A program made the translations under genes and the position numbers. The notes beneath the pieces were generated by a model that was given only the letters and a program-made list of their open reading frames with translations, did no database searches and was not told the origin of the DNA. A stretch of 64,000 nt of DNA from Microvirga sp. TS319 (GTDB lineage Bacteria > Pseudomonadota > Alphaproteobacteria > Rhizobiales > Beijerinckiaceae), in the NCBI RefSeq assembly GCF_041276405.1, contig NZ_JBGGGT010000001.1, forward strand, positions 1,999,001 through 2,063,000, given 5' to 3'. Positions 1 through 8,587 of the stretch are shown piece after piece (position 1 is the stretch's first letter; each line of letters opens with the position of its first letter).

Positions 1-601
1 GGCTGATCAGGACGACGGCGATGCCCTTGTCCTTCAAGCGGCGGATGAGATCGAGCACTTCCGCGACTTGCCGCACGCTGATCGCGGCGGTCGGCTCATC
101 CATCAGGACGATGCGAGCATCGGAGAGGCGGGTGCGGGCAATCGCAACGGCTTGGCGTTGCCCACCCGACATCTGCTTGACTAAGTCCCGGGGGCGCGTC
201 TCGGACTTGAGTTCCTGAAACAGCGCTGCAACACGGGAGTACATGGCTGGATAGTCGAGAATCCTGAGCGGACCGACCTGACGTTTGAGTTCGCGGCCCA
301 AAAATACGTTGGCGGAAGCCGTGAGATTGTCGCAGAGGGCGAGATCCTGATAGACGACCTCGATGCCTTCGGCGCGCGCGTCCACGGGTTTGTGGAAGTG
401 CTTGATCTGCCCCTGAATTCGGATCTCGCCCTCGGAGGGCCGAAAATTCCCGGCGATTATTCTCACGAGGGTGGACTTACCGGCGCCATTATCGCCCATG
501 AGGCCCACCACCTCGCCAGCCCCGATCGACAGGTCGACGCCTTTCAGCGCCTCGATCGCGCCGAAATGTTTGGCAATGCCCTGGAGTTCCAGCAGCGCCA
601 T
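1..601 (-). CDS. Sugar-type ABC transporter ATP-binding protein (partial, C-terminus outside window)
   Basis: The gene reads leftward off the window edge and 200 residues are visible. It has a Walker A (GDNGAGKST, about residues 38-46), the ABC signature MSGGQRQ and a Walker B ending LMDEP, followed by the start of the H-loop region. The N-terminal pattern (LELQGIAKHFGAIEALKGVD) is typical of the first half of RbsA/XylG/FrcA-like monosaccharide importers. It would energise sugar uptake at the inner membrane. The ATG at 599-601 is preceded by GGAGG; an overlapping upstream ATG is out of frame. Family members may have one or two ATPase halves, and the missing end would settle which. Confidence 0.88.
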   Translation of the reverse strand, partial: MALLELQGIAKHFGAIEALKGVDLSIGAGEVVGLMGDNGAGKSTLVRIIAGNFRPSEGEIRIQGQIKHFHKPVDARAEGIEVVYQDLALCDNLTASANVFLGRELKRQVGPLRILDYPAMYSRVAALFQELKSETRPRDLVKQMSGGQRQAVAIARTRLSDARIVLMDEPTAAISVRQVAEVLDLIRRLKDKGIAVVLIS

Positions 602-760
602 GCATCCTCCCGGGATCGGTCCTGAAGTCGAACCGAATTGCCCTTCTTAAGGGGCATGTATTCGGAAGAGGTTTACAGTTCCTGCGGCAGCGGTAAAGTA
701 CTTTTTCTTCGGCATTCGGGACTACATGCAATGCCTTGGCCAAGTAATCCCTTTGCGCAT

Positions 761-1872
761 GGCACCTTGGTCACCGAGCAGGAGTTTGCCGCCATCGTGG
801 TGCGCACGACGACTGACGGTCGTGTGACGCGCCTCGGCGAGATCGCACGCAGCGAGCTCGGCGCGGATGCGTATTCCCTCCGCAGCCTGCTCGATGGCAA
901 GCCTGCGGTCGGGATCCAGATCGTGCAACGGCCTGGCGCCAACGCGCTCGACACGGCAGCCGCCGTGAGAGCCCGGATGGCGGAGCTCGCGGGCACGTTT
1001 CCCGCAGGCGTCGAGCACCGGATTGCCTACGATCCCACGATCTTCGTCAGGGCGTCGATCAAGGCCGTGCTGAAGACGCTGGCCGAGGCCGTCCTCCTCG
1101 TGGTGCTGGTGGTCGTCGTGTTCCTCCAGAGCTGGCGGGCCGCCATCATCCCGCTGGTGGCGGTGCCGGTCTCCCTGGTCGGCACGTTCGCTGTCATGCA
1201 CCTGATGGGCTCATCGCTCAACACGCTGTCGCTGTTTGGCCTCGTGCTCTCCATCGGCATCGTGGTGGACGACGCAATCGTCGTCGTGGAGAACGTCGAG
1301 CGTCACCTCCGGCTCGGCGCCACGCCCCGCGAGGCGGCTCACAAGGCCATGGCCGAGGTGACCGGACCAATCATCGCGATCACCTTCGTGCTGGTCGCCA
1401 TCTTCGTCCCGACGGCTTTCCTGTCCGGGCTCACCGGCCAGTTCTACAGCCAGTTCGCCCTCACGATCGCCGTTTCGACAGTGCTGTCCGCAGTCAACTC
1501 GCTCACGCTGGGTCCTGCCCCGGCGGCGTTGCTCCTGAGAGATCACCATGCCCGGCCTGATCCCGTGACACGGGTCCTGGACACCATGGCGGGCTGGTTC
1601 TTCCGCGGGTTCAACCGGGGATTCGATGCGGCATCCGCCGGGTATGCCGGGCTGACGCGGCGGGCCGTCCGGTTCGGGAGCCTCGTCGTCGTGGTGTACG
1701 GAGCCCTGATCGGCGCGACATGGTTGGGCTTCTCCGCCGTGCCGACCGGATTCGTGCCCTCCCAGGACAAGTACTATCTCGTAGGCATCGTCCAGCTCCC
1801 GGCTGGAGCCTAGCTCGACCGCACCGACGAGGTCACGCGCAAGGTTTCGGAGCTCGCCCTGGCCGCGCTCGG
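761..1872 (+). pseudogene. RND (HAE1/AcrB-type) efflux pump remnant
   Basis: The translation matches the middle of an RND inner-membrane pump: a porter-domain stretch (GKPAVGIQIVQRPGANAL) followed by the transmembrane block with [20 protein letters not shown], which carries the proton-relay aspartates. About 350 of roughly 1,050 residues remain. The 5' part is missing; homology begins abruptly near 761. An in-frame TAG at 1811-1813 interrupts the family pattern, which continues as [14 protein letters not shown] until about 1870, where a different gene remnant begins in the opposite orientation. It cannot make a working pump. Confidence 0.85.
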
Positions 1873-2069
1873 CGAGCCATTTCTTCATCATGGCGATCTC
1901 GCCCTCCTGGGCCCTGATCACCGCTTCCGCGAGTTCCCGGATCTTGGGATCCTTCCCGTACTTCAACTCCACCCGCGCCATGTCGATCACGCCCTGGTGG
2001 TGCGGGATCATACCGCGACGGAAATCCACATCGGCATCGTCGGTGAAGTCCATGACCATGTCCTTGTGC
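1868..2069 (-). pseudogene. DUF305-family (CopM-like) protein remnant
   Basis: The minus strand encodes the conserved core of DUF305 proteins: [20 protein letters not shown], a helix with [20 protein letters not shown], and the terminal KKWLAERG. The paired histidines and methionines are typical of this copper-associated periplasmic family. The N-terminus is cut by the left end of the IS6 element at 2070, and the C-terminus runs into the RND remnant near 1870. The apparent GTG start at 2080 lies inside the IS terminal repeat and is not native. A copper-handling role is family knowledge only. Confidence 0.75.
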
Positions 2070-2870
2070 GGCGCCGTCACGTTAACTTGAGCCGTGTAGA
2101 TCGACCGGCATGACCCAACCCGTCAGCTACAAGCCGCATCACTTCCCATCCGAGAACATTGCTCATGCCATTTGGCTGTACTTCCGGTTCCCGCTGAGCC
2201 TGCGGCTCGTGGAGGCAATGTTGCTGGAGCGCGGCATTGTCGTTTCTTACGAGACGGTCCGCCGGTGGGCGCTGAAGTTTGAGCCGGCTTACGCTCGCCG
2301 CCTCAGGCGCAAGACGCCGAGCCGCCGCGACATCTGGCATCTCGACGAAGTCGTGGTAACAATCCCCGGCCGGAAGCACTGGCTGTGGCGAGCCGTCGAC
2401 CAGGACGGATACATTCTTGATGAAATCGTCCAGATGCACCGCAACACCAAGGCAGCCATGCGGTTGTTGAAGCGCCTCTTGAAGAAGCAAGGCTGTCCGC
2501 CCCGGCGGATGATGACCGACAAGCTGGGCTCTTATGCGGCTGCCCGGCGCCAGATCCTGCAGGCCGTGGAGCACCGCTCGCACAAGGGCCTCATTAATCG
2601 GGCAGAGAATTCGCATTTGCCCTTGCGCCGGCGAGAACGGGCGATGCAGGGCTTCAGGTCACCAGGAGATCCGCAGAGGTTCGTCTCTGTCTTCTCAGCA
2701 GTCCGAAATCTTTTCGTTCCACCCTGCTCCCACCGCTCCGCCTTTGCCACGCATCTGCACCGTCTCACCGTCATGGCGGAATGGAGAGCCGCGATCGGTG
2801 TCACCCGTTGAACCCGCTAACCATTCGACCGGAATTTGGCATGCCATGCGGCGGTTAACGTGACAGCGCC
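2070..2870 (+). mobile_element. IS6-family insertion sequence, complete
   Basis: An 801-bp element is bounded by 17-bp terminal inverted repeats with one mismatch: GGCGCCGTCACGTTAAC at 2070-2086, and the complement of GGCGCTGTCACGTTAAC at 2854-2870. It carries a single transposase gene. The 8-bp flanks (2062-2069 and 2871-2878) do not match, so no target duplication is visible. This fits IS6-type replicative transposition followed by an adjacent deletion. The left end truncates a DUF305 gene. Confidence 0.85.
2110..2811 (+). CDS. tnp: IS6-family DDE transposase
   Basis: This 233-residue protein has the usual length for IS6/IS26-type transposases. It has an N-terminal helix-turn-helix region ([31 protein letters not shown]) and a DDE RNase H-like core: WHLDEVVV (first D), then MMTDKLGSY (second D), then the region around [12 protein letters not shown] carrying the last E. 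The C-terminal [14 protein letters not shown] motif is characteristic. The frame is intact and the gene fills almost all of the element, so it may still be active. Confidence 0.93.
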   Translation: MTQPVSYKPHHFPSENIAHAIWLYFRFPLSLRLVEAMLLERGIVVSYETVRRWALKFEPAYARRLRRKTPSRRDIWHLDEVVVTIPGRKHWLWRAVDQDGYILDEIVQMHRNTKAAMRLLKRLLKKQGCPPRRMMTDKLGSYAAARRQILQAVEHRSHKGLINRAENSHLPLRRRERAMQGFRSPGDPQRFVSVFSAVRNLFVPPCSHRSAFATHLHRLTVMAEWRAAIGVTR

Positions 2871-3039
2871 TACTTCACAAATGTGCCACGAGCGGCCATT
2901 GGCGGATAGCGGGACGTCTTGTTCAGCTTACGATTGGTCCAGCCAATTTCCAGTCCGATTATGCACGGGAGCTCTTTTGGCCAGTGGCACCCGATCCCAA
3001 CGGCAGACCGAAGCGAGACGGGTGCCGCACCCGTCTCTC

Positions 3040-3933
3040 CTATCGCCGCAAGTTGACGACAGCAACGCCGATGAGGGCCATGATGCCGCCGATCGCGCCG
3101 AGCACGGTCGGCATCTCCCCAAGCCACAGGAACCCGAGAAGCGTGGCAACCGGCGGCACACAGTACATGAAGTTTGACGCACGGCTGGCAGGCAGGCGCG
3201 AGAGTGCTACAGCCCATGTGCCGTAGGCAACGAGGCTGGACACGAGACCAAGATAGATCATGGCCTGGATGCCTGACGCTGGCGCAACCGCGAACTCGGA
3301 TTCAGCACTGGGCAGCCAGGGCGACAGGAACAGGGCACCCAGCACCATGTTCCAAGCCGAAACTGTCAGCGGCTTGTGCCTGGCGAAGAGCGGCTTCTGT
3401 ACCACTGTTGTGACCGAGGTACACAGAGCCGCACCGAGGATAAGCAGGGCACCCGCGTCGAGACGCATCCCCTGCCCCTCACCAAGCGCAATTAGGCCGA
3501 TCCCGGCAAACGACAGCGCCGTTCCGAGCCAGGCGCGGAGACTGAACCGCTCGCCGAGCATGAGCATCGCGAGACCGGCTGTTATGATCGGGTTCGTGTT
3601 GATGATGAAGCTTGCAGCACCGGCCGAGACGGTCTTCTCGCCCATGTTGAGAAGGGCCGTATACAGCGCCACGAAGAGAAAGCCGCCGACCATCAGCCGA
3701 AGGACATCCGGCAGCGTTGGCCATGCCGGGCGCATGACCGCGAGAAAGACTGCTGCCGGGACAGCCGCGATGGCAAATCGCAAGGCCCCGAGTTCGATCG
3801 GGCCGAACGCCTGCAGGCCCGCGCGGATGGCCGGAAAAGCGGAAGCCCAGGCGAGAATTGTGACGATGACAGCAGCAGCGGTCACGCCGTCTAAGGATTG
3901 GCTCTTGGAAGGGCAGGCGGCACCGATGCTCAT
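3040..3933 (-). CDS. EamA/DMT-family transporter (RhaT/YdcZ-like exporter)
   Basis: A 297-residue, highly hydrophobic protein with about ten predicted membrane segments in two repeated five-helix halves, as in the EamA (DUF6) drug/metabolite exporters. Family motifs include AWASAFPAIRAG near the start, a conserved LGERFSLRAWLGTALSFAGI loop in the first half and FLWLGEMPTVLGAIGG in the second. It probably exports a small metabolite such as an amino acid; the substrate cannot be read from sequence. It is divergent from a LysR regulator across an 85-bp gap, the common arrangement in which the regulator controls the exporter. Confidence 0.88.
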   Translation of the reverse strand: MSIGAACPSKSQSLDGVTAAAVIVTILAWASAFPAIRAGLQAFGPIELGALRFAIAAVPAAVFLAVMRPAWPTLPDVLRLMVGGFLFVALYTALLNMGEKTVSAGAASFIINTNPIITAGLAMLMLGERFSLRAWLGTALSFAGIGLIALGEGQGMRLDAGALLILGAALCTSVTTVVQKPLFARHKPLTVSAWNMVLGALFLSPWLPSAESEFAVAPASGIQAMIYLGLVSSLVAYGTWAVALSRLPASRASNFMYCVPPVATLLGFLWLGEMPTVLGAIGGIMALIGVAVVNLRR

Positions 3934-3988
3934 GGCGGCAGCTCACAAGGGGAAGTGATGAGGCTGGACAATCCCGTGAAGTCAGCTG

Positions 3989-4005
3989 ATTGACAATCGA
4001 ACAAT
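3989..4005. promoter_or_regulatory. Candidate LysR-box in the EamA/LysR divergent promoter
   Basis: The spacer between the two divergent genes holds the short dyad ATTG-N9-CAAT in an AT-rich patch. Size and place suit a LysR-family operator, but the motif is short and occurs once, so this is only a candidate. Confidence 0.35.
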
Positions 4006-4018
4006 TCGAGGATCAGCT

Positions 4019-4945
4019 GTGCGCATGGATCACAGCTCACCCCCATTGCCGCCGCTCGACGCCCTGCGCGCATTTGAGGCCGCAGCGCGCCTTGGCAGCT
4101 TCTCGGCGGCGGCGCAGGATCTGCGCCTCACGCACGGCGCCATCAGCCGACAGGTAGCCAAGCTCGAGCACTGGCTTGGCGAGAGATTGTTTGACCGGCG
4201 GGCGCGTGGGGTTGCTCTCACGCCGCAGGGGCAACGTCTCCATCAACGGACGAGCGAGGCGTTCGCGCTGATTGCCGACAGCTCCGATCGCTGGGTTGAG
4301 CACCGGGGCGCCGCGGTCGTCCGCCTGACGACCATTCCGTCCGTCAGCAGCCTATGGCTGATGCCGCGCCTGAAGGACTTTGAGCGCGGGACGCCAGCCT
4401 TGCGGATCGAGTTCGTGGTCGAGCATCGCAACACCGATCTCGAAGCTGAGGGAATTGATCTGGCGATCCGCTGCGGTCGTGGGTCCTTACCCGGTCGCGT
4501 CTCCGCGCGTCTATTCGAAGAGCAGTGCTTTCCGATCGCCTCACCCGCCGTGGCCGGTTCACTCGGGACTGGAGCGCCAGAGCGGATCCTGGACTATCCG
4601 CTCGTGCACGACTCCGACGCCTCCGGCTGGCGCACCTGGTTCGCGGCACAAGGCATGGACTACCGCCCGCGGCCGCAGGACCGCCGGTTCGAGGACTACA
4701 ACCTTGTGCTCGATGCCGCAGCCTATGGCCTCGGTGTGGCTTTGGCTCGCCCGCCGCTGGCCGGCGAGGCGCTGCGCAGCGGGCGCGTCGTCGCGGTTGA
4801 TCCGCGAACGGCCCTCAATCCTGTCTCCTACTGGCTTGACCGACCGTCGAGCCGCTTGCGGCCCTCCGCGGCGGAACTCGCCCGGCGGATCATGGCAGAA
4901 GCGGGCTTGGCCACTCCTGCGGTCGAGGCATTCGTGAAAACGTAG
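4019..4945 (+). CDS. LysR-family transcriptional regulator (GcvA-like)
   Basis: A 308-residue protein. The N-terminal winged HTH (LDALRAFEAAARLGSFSAAA; LTHGAISRQVAKLEHWLGERLF) fits the LysR family, and the effector domain with VRLTTIPSVSSLWLMPRL resembles the GcvA/AmpR branch. The GTG at 4019 has GAGGA six bases upstream; an in-frame ATG two codons later is the alternative. It probably regulates the divergent EamA transporter and itself. The inducer is not known. Confidence 0.9.
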   Translation: MRMDHSSPPLPPLDALRAFEAAARLGSFSAAAQDLRLTHGAISRQVAKLEHWLGERLFDRRARGVALTPQGQRLHQRTSEAFALIADSSDRWVEHRGAAVVRLTTIPSVSSLWLMPRLKDFERGTPALRIEFVVEHRNTDLEAEGIDLAIRCGRGSLPGRVSARLFEEQCFPIASPAVAGSLGTGAPERILDYPLVHDSDASGWRTWFAAQGMDYRPRPQDRRFEDYNLVLDAAAYGLGVALARPPLAGEALRSGRVVAVDPRTALNPVSYWLDRPSSRLRPSAAELARRIMAEAGLATPAVEAFVKT

Positions 4946-4992
4946 AACATCCTGTGCTTCTTGGTCAGACCAGATGCTCTCAAGAGGCACCG

Positions 4993-5538
4993 TCAAGTTG
5001 CCAGAAAAGGATACATCGATCTCGGTTCGGGGCAGGAGGCCTCGATGACCCCGAGATCGTAGATGTCATCAGCGGAGCTGTTTCTTTCAATTGGGCCAAT
5101 CGATTGATACCGTCTCTCGGCGAGCCCACGCCTCCATCGACGATCCAGCCCTAGCGCATCGTGCGGAAAAGTGGACCCGGTTATTCGCAAGAACGATGCG
5201 CTGTTCTCTAGTCCTCGACAGCGGGCCAAGTCTGAGATTGCGAGCATCGCCGAGGCTGGCGTGATTCCCATGAAGTCCGCAGCGGCGTACCGAGCACACA
5301 TCATGAAGCGCACCCAGGCAGCGTGCTCGTCGAGCCGCAGAATAACCTTCTCAATGCCGAGACAGACGCGAGCCGCTTGATCTGTCCCTTCGGCAAGCAG
5401 GACGTGGATGATTTGTGACGCAACACAGTGAAGATGCAGCACTGGGCCAGCGAGCATCTCGACCGCTGTGAGAGAGCTCTCAAGACCCTCAAAGGGATCG
5501 TGTCCGGTTGATGAAGCCGAGGCAAGCCTGCTAACCAC
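4993..5538 (-). CDS. Doubtful hypothetical ORF
   Basis: A 181-codon open frame beginning GTG. The first 115 or so residues have a protein-like composition (for example LHLHCVASQIIHVLLAEGTD), but I recognise no family. The rest runs through an intergenic palindrome at 5153-5202, so that part is not conserved coding sequence. Either a short gene ends in the repeat or this is a chance frame. Apart from this and the palindrome, the 4946-5564 gap shows nothing. Confidence 0.2.
   Translation of the reverse strand: MVSRLASASSTGHDPFEGLESSLTAVEMLAGPVLHLHCVASQIIHVLLAEGTDQAARVCLGIEKVILRLDEHAAWVRFMMCARYAAADFMGITPASAMLAISDLARCRGLENSASFLRITGSTFPHDALGLDRRWRRGLAERRYQSIGPIERNSSADDIYDLGVIEASCPEPRSMYPFLAT
5153..5202. 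repeat. Intergenic palindrome, GCGCATCGTGCG type
   Basis: Arms AGCGCATCGT and ACGATGCGCT enclose AAAAGTGGACCCGGTTATTC. This is one copy of a dispersed palindrome family found at many places in this window. Confidence 0.75.
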
Positions 5539-5564
5539 CTTCAGCAGAGCTATGATGCCCGAAA

Positions 5565-5702
5565 CTAACCGTGGCGGTTGGCGTAGCGCCGTTTCTTCGT
5601 CAGGTTCTTCTGCCCTTCGAGTGTCTTGGCGGAAGCGATCACCTCCCGGTAGCGACGGGTACGCTTCTTGAACGACGGTCTACTGCGAGCTTTACCAGCC
5701 AT
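5565..5702 (-). CDS. Small basic hypothetical protein downstream of phoH
   Basis: A 45-residue frame from ATG at 5702, very rich in Lys and Arg (MAGKARSRPSFKKRTRRYRE start), lying 77 bp downstream of the PhoH-like gene on the same strand. Composition suggests a nucleic-acid-binding peptide, which would suit a neighbour of a PhoH-type RNA helicase/ATPase. There is no clear ribosome-binding site and I recognise no family, so the call is weak. Confidence 0.3.
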   Translation of the reverse strand: MAGKARSRPSFKKRTRRYREVIASAKTLEGQKNLTKKRRYANRHG

Positions 5703-5779
5703 GAACATTGCCTTTTCAGTCGGTGAGGCATGAGACAATAGGAGCCGAACGAAAGCACCTCGTCCTGAATGGGTATGCG

Positions 5780-6514
5780 TCAGCTGCGCACCTCTTCGAA
5801 TGCCCGCACCCACATCTCGCAGATACCGGATCGGACGATATCGTGTAGCGTGAACTCGATGATAGGCACCGGCAACATCTGGGACTTGATCAGGTGAATG
5901 ACAGTATGCAAACCCGAGGTCTCGCGCAGATCGCACTGGCTGATATCGCCGTTGATTACCACGGTGCAGTCCTCGCCGATCCGGGTCAGGAACGTCTTCA
6001 TCTCGGCGGGAGTGGCATTCTGGGCCTCATCGAGGAGGATGAAAGCATCTTTCCACGAGCGACCGCGCATGATTTCGAAGGGGACCATCTCAATGTCTCC
6101 GTTCTTCACGGCGATCTCATAGGCCGCTGATCCGATCCGGTCCTTGATGGCCTCAATGACAGGAGCCGCCCATGGCCCAAACTTCTCTTCCAGACTACCA
6201 GGAAAGAAGCCTAGCGAGCGTCCGCTGGGCACATTTGGCCGGGTTAGAATGATTTTGGTGATCCGGCGCTGGCGAAAGAGGTCTGCGGCAAGGGTTGCCG
6301 CGATCCAAGTCTTGCCCGTACCTGCCGGGCCAAGAACGACGACTTGAGGGCCCGTTTTTAGAGCCTCCAGGTAAGCAGCCTGAGTCGCATTGAGCGGCTT
6401 GATCGACGGGAGGCTTCGTTCCGCATCGAACTTGGACCCATGAAGTTCGATGATGTCGGCAGTTTCGAAGGAACGACGGGTTCTTCGTCTCTGCTTGTCG
6501 TGGCGCTTGCTCAA
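5780..6514 (-). CDS. PhoH family P-loop ATPase
   Basis: A 244-residue protein. It contains Walker A GPAGTGKTW near residue 61, the PhoH-type segment TRPNVPSGRSLGFFPGSLEE, a Walker B ending ILLDEAQNATPAEMKTFLTR, and VINGDISQCDLRETSGLHTV, all diagnostic of the PhoH-like superfamily. PhoH proteins are cytoplasmic ATPases linked to RNA metabolism and to phosphate or other stress. It lacks the extra N-terminal KH or PIN domain of longer relatives. It may be cotranscribed with the tiny basic ORF downstream. A strong hairpin lies just upstream. Confidence 0.93.
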   Translation of the reverse strand: MSKRHDKQRRRTRRSFETADIIELHGSKFDAERSLPSIKPLNATQAAYLEALKTGPQVVVLGPAGTGKTWIAATLAADLFRQRRITKIILTRPNVPSGRSLGFFPGSLEEKFGPWAAPVIEAIKDRIGSAAYEIAVKNGDIEMVPFEIMRGRSWKDAFILLDEAQNATPAEMKTFLTRIGEDCTVVINGDISQCDLRETSGLHTVIHLIKSQMLPVPIIEFTLHDIVRSGICEMWVRAFEEVRS

Positions 6515-6546
6515 GGGCTAACTCCAACATTCAGGGCTGCACAAAG

Positions 6547-6587
6547 CATTCCGCCCGAGGCCGGGTCGGCGGCACTCGGGCGGAATG
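6547..6587. other. 13-bp perfect hairpin upstream of phoH-like gene
   Basis: CATTCCGCCCGAG at 6547-6559 pairs with CTCGGGCGGAATG at 6575-6587 around a 15-nt loop, ending 33 nt before the phoH start. There is no T-run on either side, so it looks like a leader structure or isolated palindrome rather than a terminator. The remainder of 6588-6897 shows nothing I can name. Confidence 0.5.
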
Positions 6588-6897
6588 TGAAGAAGGCATT
6601 TCGGGGCGCGTTGCTGCGAGCGGTCGATTTCCGCGATCCAACTGGTGAGATCAGTCCGTCTGGTCGTCAAAGTGCTTGTCTCCACCCGCTGGACGCAAAC
6701 CATCTTCGATTCTCATGACAGCTATTACTGCCACGCTCTAACGCGAGTCGAATGGTGAGGCAGGCTGCTTAGTTCCAAGGCAGCGTAGGCTACCCCCATT
6801 TTCCTGGGGATGACCCAGTCTAAACTGCCGCCTCACGGGGTTTAGGTGAAAGGGACTTTTTCTACAGCAATGCCCCAGCCGAGCTGGCGATAAAATT

Positions 6898-7003
6898 CTA
6901 GAGCATCGGACGTGAACCCGAACCCACATCCGATGCTGTCAATTTCTGTGTTTGAGCATCTTTCCACGCAAAACCGGTTCCCGCTTTTGCGCCCGATGCG
7001 CTA
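6898..7003. repeat. Intergenic palindrome cluster, GCATCGGACGTG type
   Basis: Contains AGAGCATCGGACGTG, an internal complement (ACATCCGATGCT), the conserved middle GCAAAACCGGTTCCCGCTTT and a closing CGATGCGCTA. It is a composite of two repeat variants in the space before the stress-protein gene. Confidence 0.75.
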
Positions 7004-7023
7004 ACCTATGTTAATCGAGGCTT

Positions 7024-7048
7024 GGAACGACACTTGCGACCCTGAGTT
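7024..7048 (+). promoter_or_regulatory. Candidate EcfG (general stress sigma) promoter
   Basis: GGAAC at 7024-7028 and AGTT at 7045-7048 are separated by 16 bp, close to the alphaproteobacterial EcfG consensus GGAAC-N16/17-CGTT. It lies about 60 bp upstream of the next gene start, as expected for its promoter. Confidence 0.55.
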
Positions 7049-7105
7049 GATTGGGCAAGCGGAGCCGGATGCAACCCCGCGTCCGGTTTCCTGATGGAGA
7101 ACACC

Positions 7106-7714
7106 ATGGTCAATGCCTCCTCAGACCCGAACCAGCCCATTCCAGGCGATGCCGCAAGTCAATCCAAGGACTGTCCCCCGGATTGCGACCTGCCTGAGAA
7201 CTCTCCGGAAAACCTTGATGCTCGGCTCGATCATGCCATTGAGGAGACCTTTCCAACGAGCGATCCCATCTCGGTAACCATCACCAAGAGTGCTGGTGCG
7301 AAGGCCCCACGGGAGGGCGATGCCTCCACAAGCGATCAGAGACGTGCAGATCAGGGCCGAGCAGAGCAGGACACCGCCGAGAAGCTACTCGATCAGGTGC
7401 AAGAGGTAATCCAAGACGCCGCACATACAGCCTCGGGCACCATTCGTGAGGCTTACCGCGAGGGTCAGCGCTACGCACGGCAAGCCCGCGAACGCTTCCC
7501 CCAGGCTGAGCGCTTTTATCGCGACGGGCACGAGACAGTGGGTCGTCACGTGGAGGCGGCCCCGCTGCTGTCGCTCCTCCTGGCGGGAGCGGTCGGTTAT
7601 GCGCTGGCCTGGATGATCCATGGTGGGCAGCGCGGGCGGGACAGGCGTGTACCAGATTATGCCAAGACCAGACGCAGCTACGCTGTGCATTCAGCTGAGC
7701 ACCACGAACAGTGA
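7106..7714 (+). CDS. Membrane-anchored stress-type protein (DUF883/ElaB-like architecture), hypothetical
   Basis: About 202 residues from ATG 7106, chosen because GGAGA lies six bases upstream; an ATG at 7094 is less well placed. An acidic N-terminal part carries the motif LDHAIEETFPTSDPISVT, which recurs in hypothetical proteins of Methylobacterium-like bacteria. A helical middle (EKLLDQVQEVIQDAAHTASG) is followed by a single C-terminal membrane helix (APLLSLLLAGAVGYALAWMI), as in DUF883/ElaB ribosome- or membrane-associated stress proteins. An EcfG-type promoter upstream supports stress induction. The exact function is unknown. Confidence 0.75.
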   Translation: MVNASSDPNQPIPGDAASQSKDCPPDCDLPENSPENLDARLDHAIEETFPTSDPISVTITKSAGAKAPREGDASTSDQRRADQGRAEQDTAEKLLDQVQEVIQDAAHTASGTIREAYREGQRYARQARERFPQAERFYRDGHETVGRHVEAAPLLSLLLAGAVGYALAWMIHGGQRGRDRRVPDYAKTRRSYAVHSAEHHEQ

Positions 7715-7781
7715 TCTGCGCACCGGCGCAGGCGGCGATCGGGGCCTGTCGATAGACCGTGGCAGAGGGATGAACCATGCC

Positions 7782-7888
7782 CTAGAGCCTTTTCCGCAAA
7801 AGTGGATGCCGGTTATGCGAAGAAAAGGCGTCTTTCTCAAACAACAAATGCCTTTTCCGTGAACCGAAGTTCATGGAAAAGGCTCTAG
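7782..7888. repeat. Long intergenic inverted repeat, CTAGAGCCTTTTCC type
   Basis: CTAGAGCCTTTTCC at 7782-7795 is perfectly complementary to GGAAAAGGCTCTAG at 7875-7888. The loop contains GCAAAAGTGGATGCCGGTTA, the same core as the other repeats in this window. Confidence 0.75.
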
Positions 7889-7924
7889 ACTGATACGACA
7901 TCTCGCCCTGATGCTCCTGGCGTG

Positions 7925-8317
7925 ATGACCGGTAAACCCTTGATCGAGAGTGATCGGGTGGAAGGCACTGCCATGGATGATCTGCAGGATAATCATCTTG
8001 GCTCGATCAAGCGGCTGATGATCGAAAAGGTCAGCGGCAAGGTTGCCTATGCGATCATGTCGTTTGGCAGCTTCCTCGGCATGGGCGAGGATGAGCAGAT
8101 CATGCAGTGGAACAAGCTCACCTACGACACCAGCCTGGGTGGATATCGCACCGACATCACGGAAGAGCAGCTGCGCGGAGCTCCAACCTTTACCCGTGAT
8201 CAGGATCATGACTGGACGGATCGGGAGTGCGAGCGCGAATTGCACGATTATTGGAGAGTGCCTTACTACTGGGCATCTGAGTCTGAGGGGGGAGACCTTC
8301 AGAAGGATCGGCTGTAA
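7925..8317 (+). CDS. PRC-barrel domain protein
   Basis: A 130-residue protein made almost entirely of a PRC-barrel: HLGSIKRLMIEKVSGKVAYA, then IMSFGSFLGMGEDEQIMQWN, then LTYDTSLGGYRTDITEEQLR. This matches stand-alone PRC-barrel proteins common in Rhizobiales, thought to be soil- or stress-related adaptors. ATG 7925 was preferred over the GTG one codon upstream; no strong ribosome-binding site is visible. It lies with other stress-type genes. The molecular role is not known. Confidence 0.85.
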   Translation: MTGKPLIESDRVEGTAMDDLQDNHLGSIKRLMIEKVSGKVAYAIMSFGSFLGMGEDEQIMQWNKLTYDTSLGGYRTDITEEQLRGAPTFTRDQDHDWTDRECERELHDYWRVPYYWASESEGGDLQKDRL

Positions 8318-8587
8318 AAGCCAGAAGGAGCGTTGGTCCGCTCGACCAGCCGACGTAGCGCAGGAGAGTTCGCGAAAAGGGCACCGTTCTCTTATTCCGG
8401 GGATTCGGGTCAAGCCCTTTGAGCGGTCGTTTCTGTCCGTTCGGCTGATATCACCTGTCGGGTCATGGTTCTCTCCGCGGTCGGCAGACACCGCCGCATG
8501 ATGGGGTCGGAGGCCTCAGCCTCGCCATGTGGCGTACGCAGTCGATCTGCTCTCTGAGGTTCAGGTCTCAGGCCGCAACAGTGCTCA

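Noticed and set aside
638..760. Start of the RND gene at 638
   Set aside because: Residues before about position 761 show no RND similarity; the ATG is a chance extension upstream of the breakpoint.
1211..1866. Long minus-strand frame continuing the DUF305 gene
   Set aside because: It is simply the antisense of the RND remnant.
2062..2878. Target-site duplication of the IS6 element
   Set aside because: The 8-bp flanks differ completely.
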